A stretch of DNA of 64,000 bases. Source: an uncultured Bacillaceae bacterium (lineage in GTDB: Bacteria > Bacillota > Bacilli > Bacillales > Cytobacillaceae). Of this stretch, positions 60,268 to 64,000 are shown in pieces. The DNA is taken from assembly GCA_937995745.1 (NCBI GenBank), contig CALKIU010000070.1:52302-116301 (forward strand). Direction: 5' to 3'. Position numbers and translations under genes: made by a program. The notes below the pieces were generated by a model. That model saw only the letters and a list, made by a program, of their open reading frames with translations, was not told the origin of the DNA and did no database searches. How positions within the stretch are numbered: position 1 is the first letter of the stretch; each line of letters opens with the position of its first letter.

Positions 60268-62100
60268 TTATTTTTTCAAGAACTGCAAAACCCGGTCGAA
60301 GTTTTGTTGTTCTTTTGCCTCAAAATAATTCCGGAACGGATCCCCTTTTTCTTTTATGCGTTTCAAAATCGTTGTGATTCGGAAATCTTCCATTTTTAAG
60401 CCGTCATTGACTTCATCCCAGAACAACGGCGCGGCGACGGCCGCCTGCCGGTTGCCCCGGGGCGAGTATGGGGCGATGAGCGTTTTTCCCCGGGCGTGTT
60501 GCACGTAATCGATATAAAGGCGCTTCCCCCTTTTCTTCTTGAGTCTTTCGACTGTAAAAGAACCGGGGTCGCTTGAGACCAGATAACGGGCGGTAAACTC
60601 CGTAAACATTCTCGTTTCATCATAGCTGTACCGGTTTTCCGGCAAAGGAATATAGATTTGCAGCCCTTTGTTGCCGGAAGTTTTGATGAAACTTGCCAAC
60701 TTAAAATAGTCAAGCACTTGTTTAATCAGTTTGGCTGCTTTGACGGCAAGATGGAATTCGTTTTTGGATGGCGGATCGAGGTCGAAAACGATTTCCGACG
60801 GACCGCCGCTTTCCACCGTTTGAAAGGGGATATGGAATTCAACGGCCAACTGGTTGCCGAGCCATAAAAGCGTTTTTAAATCATTGCAAACAATATACCG
60901 GATGCCGTCTTCCTCAACGCCGGGGACGTAGTCCGGAGCGTACGCGGGACGGTTTTTTTGGAAAAAAGCTTCCCCAAATATACCGTGGGGATACCGGATG
61001 ACAGTGAGGAGGCGGTCTTTCAAAAACGGAAGCATAAAAGGCGAAATCTCCCGCAAATATTCAATGTAGGTGCTTTTGTTCACAGGCGGATCTTCCCACA
61101 GCAGCTTGTCCGGATGGGTAATTTCCAGATCGGCGGGGAAATTCCTGCTGTTTATCATCATTTTTTCATACGTGCAATCTTTTGCTTGCAAGTCGAAGCG
61201 AAAACGTGAAAAATGCGGTTCCCGCAATTGGTTTTCATATAATTCCAAGTATTTCAATTCAACGCAGATGGCAGGGTCTATGGATAGTGAATGTTCGTCT
61301 TCCTGCCGTTTGTTTTTCCTGATGATTTGAATCAACGCTTCTTTTTCCTGCGCAGATATTCCGAAAAGAAACCGGCCGACGGGACAGACGTTGTGATCTT
61401 TGTAAACGGCGACGGTAAAATAGCCGTTTCTTTTGTCATAGCCGGTGACAAAGCAGGAAACATATTTCCAGTTTTTGTACTTTACCCAATTGTCCGTCTT
61501 TTTTCCTTCTTCCCAAATACTGTCTATTCGCTTGGCGACAATCCCTTCTCCGTTGTATAAAATAACTTTTTCCCATAAGTCGTTGAATGTGTCATAACAC
61601 GGAATCATTTGCAGCAAATACGGACTTCTTTCATCGGGGGCCAGGGGAAAACCTGTTTCGTCAAAAATGGATACAAGATTCTTTTTCCGCCGTTCATAGG
61701 GCTCTTTTGTCAAGTCTTTTCCCTGTAATGCCAATACATCAAAGACTAGGAGGCGGGACGGCCGGATCTCCGTTTTTTCCGTGATATTCCTTTCCGATCG
61801 CATTCTTCCCCTTGTCTGGATGGCGGAAAAATCGGCTTTACAGGCGTTTTCCAAAATCGTGAGTTCTCCGTCAAAGACAAGGGGAAGGTACGGTTCAAGT
61901 TTGGTGATGTGTTGTTGCAAAAATTCGTTGATTTCCGGAAACTGGCCCAACAGGGATTTTCCGTTTCTGCTGACAAGTTTGACTCTCTTGCCGGCATCGA
62001 TGCTTAACAACGCCCGAAACCCGTCATATTTTACTTCATATCGCCATTCTGTTCCGACAGGAATGGAAGAAACAAGGGTCGGTGTCATCGGTTTCATCAT
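60268..62100 (-). CDS. ligD: NHEJ DNA ligase LigD (ligase plus polymerase domains)
   Basis: End-joining ligase. N-terminal ATP-dependent ligase (residues 1 to about 305): the adenylation site YEVKYDGFRALL near Lys24, FDGELT, EGIVAKR and WVKYK. C-terminal primase-polymerase domain (about 325-610): ITHPDKLLW, the metal Asp pair in VFDLDPP and KTSGNKGLQIYIP. The phosphoesterase domain of mycobacterial LigD is absent, as in Bacillus YkoU (611 residues). The start is ATG 62100 or 62097 after GGAG. Divergent from ku, its partner. Confidence 0.96.
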   Translation of the reverse strand: MMKPMTPTLVSSIPVGTEWRYEVKYDGFRALLSIDAGKRVKLVSRNGKSLLGQFPEINEFLQQHITKLEPYLPLVFDGELTILENACKADFSAIQTRGRMRSERNITEKTEIRPSRLLVFDVLALQGKDLTKEPYERRKKNLVSIFDETGFPLAPDERSPYLLQMIPCYDTFNDLWEKVILYNGEGIVAKRIDSIWEEGKKTDNWVKYKNWKYVSCFVTGYDKRNGYFTVAVYKDHNVCPVGRFLFGISAQEKEALIQIIRKNKRQEDEHSLSIDPAICVELKYLELYENQLREPHFSRFRFDLQAKDCTYEKMMINSRNFPADLEITHPDKLLWEDPPVNKSTYIEYLREISPFMLPFLKDRLLTVIRYPHGIFGEAFFQKNRPAYAPDYVPGVEEDGIRYIVCNDLKTLLWLGNQLAVEFHIPFQTVESGGPSEIVFDLDPPSKNEFHLAVKAAKLIKQVLDYFKLASFIKTSGNKGLQIYIPLPENRYSYDETRMFTEFTARYLVSSDPGSFTVERLKKKRGKRLYIDYVQHARGKTLIAPYSPRGNRQAAVAAPLFWDEVNDGLKMEDFRITTILKRIKEKGDPFRNYFEAKEQQNFDRVLQFLKK

Positions 62101-62234
62101 TCTCACTCCATTTGTTGCATAGATTTGAGCGGCGTTTTCCTTAATCCGGCCATGCCGGCGATTCCCAAAATTTTTATAACATTTTTTTATTATTTTTAAG
62201 CCATTTTAAGAAAAAAATGAATGGAGAATGGTCT

Positions 62235-63068
62235 ATGCACACAATTTGGAAAGGAAGCATCAGTTTTGGTCTCGTAAATATTCCTGTCAAATTGCACGCG
62301 GCGACAGAAGATAAAGACGTTAAATTACGAACCTTGCATAAAAAATGCCACTCACCGATTAAATATGAAAAAATATGCCCTGTTTGTGAGGAAAAAGTGG
62401 AAAAGGAAGACATCGTACGGGCGTATGAGTACGTCAAAGGAAAATTTGTGGTCCTCGATGACGAAGATCTGGAGCAGTTAAAAAAAGAACATCAGGAAAA
62501 GGCAGTGGAAATCATAAACTTTGTAAAGATGGATGAAATCGACCCTATTTATTTTGAAAGAAGCTATTACTTATCTCCCGATGACGGCGGGGTCAAAGCG
62601 TATTCCCTTTTGCGGAAAGCACTGCAGGAATCGGGGAAAGCGGGTCTTGCAAAAATTGTGATCCGCTCCAAAGAGCAGCTGGCCGTTGTAAGGGTGTATG
62701 AAAATACGCTCGTTTTGGAAACCATTCATTATCCCGATGAGGTCCGGAATGTCCGCGATGTGCCAAATGTTCCCGCCGATGAACATATTTCCGAAAAAGA
62801 GCTGGAAACGGCTGTGCTTCTTATCGAGCAGCTGACAACAAAATTTGATCCGGAAAATTACGAAGATGAATACCGCAATGCCCTTTTAAGAGTCATTGAA
62901 GCGAAACGGGCCGAGACGATTCACGGACCAAACGAAGAAGAAAAGAAACCAAAAATGAATGTGACCGATTTAATGGCTGCCCTTCAGGCTTCCATAGACA
63001 AAACAAAGGCGCCCTCCGGCCAGGAGGTGAAGAAACGGGTTCCCGTCAAAGTGAAAAAGCGGGCTTAA
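62235..63068 (+). CDS. ku: NHEJ protein Ku
   Basis: Homodimeric DNA-end-binding ring protein that recruits LigD. Starts MHTIWKGSISFGLVNIPVKL, the family N-terminus. A CPVC-type segment (KKCHSPIKYEKICPVCEE) follows, then the core (FERSYYLSPDDGGVKAYSLL), ending in a basic Lys-rich tail (KKRVPVKVKKRA). 277 residues. The ATG at 62235 follows GGAGA by 7 bases. In B. subtilis the pair is expressed in the forespore; the 134-base divergent gap here holds no promoter I can assign. Confidence 0.96.
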   Translation: MHTIWKGSISFGLVNIPVKLHAATEDKDVKLRTLHKKCHSPIKYEKICPVCEEKVEKEDIVRAYEYVKGKFVVLDDEDLEQLKKEHQEKAVEIINFVKMDEIDPIYFERSYYLSPDDGGVKAYSLLRKALQESGKAGLAKIVIRSKEQLAVVRVYENTLVLETIHYPDEVRNVRDVPNVPADEHISEKELETAVLLIEQLTTKFDPENYEDEYRNALLRVIEAKRAETIHGPNEEEKKPKMNVTDLMAALQASIDKTKAPSGQEVKKRVPVKVKKRA

Positions 63069-63181
63069 AAAAGAAGATTCGGAAAATAATGACTTCCCGT
63101 TCTCCGAACAAAAAAACTTGTCTTTTATCCGCCATGTTCATAATATGAGAATAACTGAAACATACTGCGGGGGTTGCGATC

Positions 63182-63727
63182 ATGAAACAGAAAATTATAC
63201 CATCATGCTTCAGCATGAGAGATTTTGAAAAGTTTTTGGAATGCCCTTTGGAGACGGGGATTTTCGTGGAGGTGCACGTGGCCCAGTTAAAAAATGTATA
63301 CAGACTGGCAAAGCAATATAATAAACGCATGATATATCATCTCGATATGATTCAAGGTTTGAAAAATGACGAATACGCCGCCGAATATATTTGCCAGGAA
63401 TTCAAACCGCAGGGAGTCATTTCCACAAAAAGCAACGTTATCTTAAAGGCCAAACAAAAAGGCGTAACGGCGATACAAAGAATTTTTCTGTTGGATTCAC
63501 GGGCGTTGGAAAAAAGTTTTCAGCAAGTGGCGAAATCCAGGCCCGATTATATTGAAGTGCTTCCGGGCATCATTCCGGCAATGATAAAAGAAGTGAAAGA
63601 AGAATTGCAAATTCCCGTTTTGGCAGGGGGACTGATCCGGACGGAAGAAGAAGTGAAAAATGCACTCGCTGCCGGTGCCGCCGCCATCACAACATCAAAA
63701 ACTGAACTGTGGAGATTATCTGTATGA
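63182..63727 (+). CDS. glpP: Glycerol-3-phosphate responsive antiterminator
   Basis: RNA-binding antiterminator that, with glycerol-3-P, lets transcription pass leader terminators of glpFK and glpD. 181 residues with a TIM-barrel-like layout: VHVAQLKNVYRLAKQ, MIYHLDMIQGLKND, GVISTKSNVILKAKQ, PDYIEVLPGIIP and VLAGGLIRTEEEV, all standard. The expected next genes (glpF, glpK) lie beyond the window. Confidence 0.95.
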   Translation: MKQKIIPSCFSMRDFEKFLECPLETGIFVEVHVAQLKNVYRLAKQYNKRMIYHLDMIQGLKNDEYAAEYICQEFKPQGVISTKSNVILKAKQKGVTAIQRIFLLDSRALEKSFQQVAKSRPDYIEVLPGIIPAMIKEVKEELQIPVLAGGLIRTEEEVKNALAAGAAAITTSKTELWRLSV

Positions 63728-63741
63728 AAACGGAAAAGAAT

Positions 63742-63765
63742 GAGGGGAAGACCCCTCTTTTTTTT
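63742..63765 (+). terminator. Terminator after glpP
   Basis: GAGGGG - AAGA - CCCCTC followed by eight T. Confidence 0.85.
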
Positions 63766-63895
63766 GCTCTTAAACGCTTGCCGGAATGCGGGCGGCCTTC
63801 TTTCAACAACGGAGGTTTTGCCTTTTATATGCGTTTATTTTTCCTATAAAAATATTATATTTCCCAATTTAAATAAATTATATGAATATAATTCA

Positions 63896-63924
63896 TTGAC
63901 AACGCTTCCAAAAAAATGTATACT
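63896..63924 (+). promoter_or_regulatory. Sigma-A promoter of a gene beyond the window (probably glpF/glpFK)
   Basis: Consensus TTGACA (63896-63901), 17-base spacer, TATACT (63919-63924). It has no gene within the window; after glpP this is the place for a glycerol-uptake operon. Confidence 0.75.
63897..63910. promoter_or_regulatory. cre site overlapping the -35 box
   Basis: TGACAACGCTTCCA matches the catabolite-responsive element TGWAARCGYTWNCW at 13 of 14 positions. Binding of CcpA here would block the promoter when glucose is present. Confidence 0.6.
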
Positions 63925-63963
63925 CCAATTAAAGTTAAAAATTTCTTAAGGTGTTACTTTTTT

Positions 63964-63978
63964 ACGAAAACGTTTTCT
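63964..63978. promoter_or_regulatory. Second cre-like palindrome in the leader
   Basis: ACGAAAACGTTTTCT is a perfect GAAAACGTTTTC palindrome matching a cre site except for C in place of the first T. Located about 35 bases after the predicted start, a roadblock position. Confidence 0.45.
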
Positions 63979-64000
63979 ATCTATGAGCGCATCTTTCATG

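Noticed and set aside
60268..63068. LigD/Ku as a new defence module
   Set aside because: This divergent pair is the known Bacillus spore end-joining system (YkoU/YkoV); the missing phosphoesterase domain is normal for the genus.

Overview
The window reads as ordinary chromosome of a low-to-moderate GC, endospore-forming member of the Bacillaceae. The evidence is a GerA-type germination operon, a GerT-like spore protein, sporulation-kinase-like and YjcZ-type genes, strong GGAGG ribosome sites with many TTG/GTG starts, Rho-independent terminators after most units, and gene neighbourhoods known from Bacillus subtilis (ypvA-ypwA, dynA-ypcP, ypeP-ypeQ-cspD, thyA-dfrA-ilvA, ypmQRS, yodN-yozD-yodL-deoD-yodJ-ctp, ribDE-BA-H, ligD-ku, glpP). 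I saw no rRNA, tRNA, CRISPR array, prophage or transposase.

Layout. 0-9.5 kb: the 3' part of a DinG-family helicase, an M32 carboxypeptidase, a lone 49-residue cytochrome oxidase subunit IIa on the minus strand, a small zinc-ribbon gene, a compact Fur-box/microprotein unit, the double dynamin DynA and the YpcP exonuclease. 9.5-19 kb: an apparently empty 500-base stretch, an EamA transporter, YpeP/YpeQ, CspD, a germinant-receptor operon whose third gene is frameshifted at a poly-A tract, MntR, a methyltransferase and MetA. 19-30 kb: formate-THF ligase, YceG/YceH, a GIY-YIG protein back to back with a secreted anthrax-lethal-factor-like metalloprotease, the thyA-dfrA pair, ilvA and tatA-tatC. 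30-45 kb: an orphan sporulation-type kinase, a SCO1 protein, YpmR/YpmS, a FAD dehydrogenase, an S66 peptidase lacking its serine, the yod cluster with a 43-bp tandem duplication in front of deoD, a D,D-carboxypeptidase and a Ctp protease. 45-64 kb: a two-component system with a FixH-like lipoprotein, a GerT-like protein, an SDR lacking its catalytic Ser/Tyr, UppP, a YxlEFG-type ABC exporter, a patatin, a TlpA-type thioredoxin, the FMN-riboswitch-controlled riboflavin operon, the LigD/Ku end-joining pair and GlpP. The window ends in the promoter and leader of what is probably a glycerol operon with cre-like sites.

Functional links: thyA-dfrA and fhs serve one-carbon metabolism; ribD-ribE-ribBA-ribH form a complete riboflavin pathway; ligD and ku are divergent partners in spore DNA repair; yodJ and ctp are envelope/peptidoglycan functions; SCO1 and the IIa subunit both point to a Cu-containing terminal oxidase encoded elsewhere.

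I did not find a large novel system. The observations most worth checking are the Fur-box microprotein unit (4.27-4.49 kb), the poly-A frameshift in the germination lipoprotein (16.17 kb), the tandem duplication before deoD (40.01-40.10 kb), two enzymes with missing catalytic residues (36.5 and 49.1 kb), the orphan oxidase subunit (3.4 kb) and competing hairpin halves after the FMN riboswitch (56.35 kb). Several small genes (3404-3553, 3941-4081, 4350-4433, 38470-38619, 39714-39845) rest on good ribosome sites or family resemblance; start sites were chosen by Shine-Dalgarno spacing and family length. Nothing here was checked against a database.
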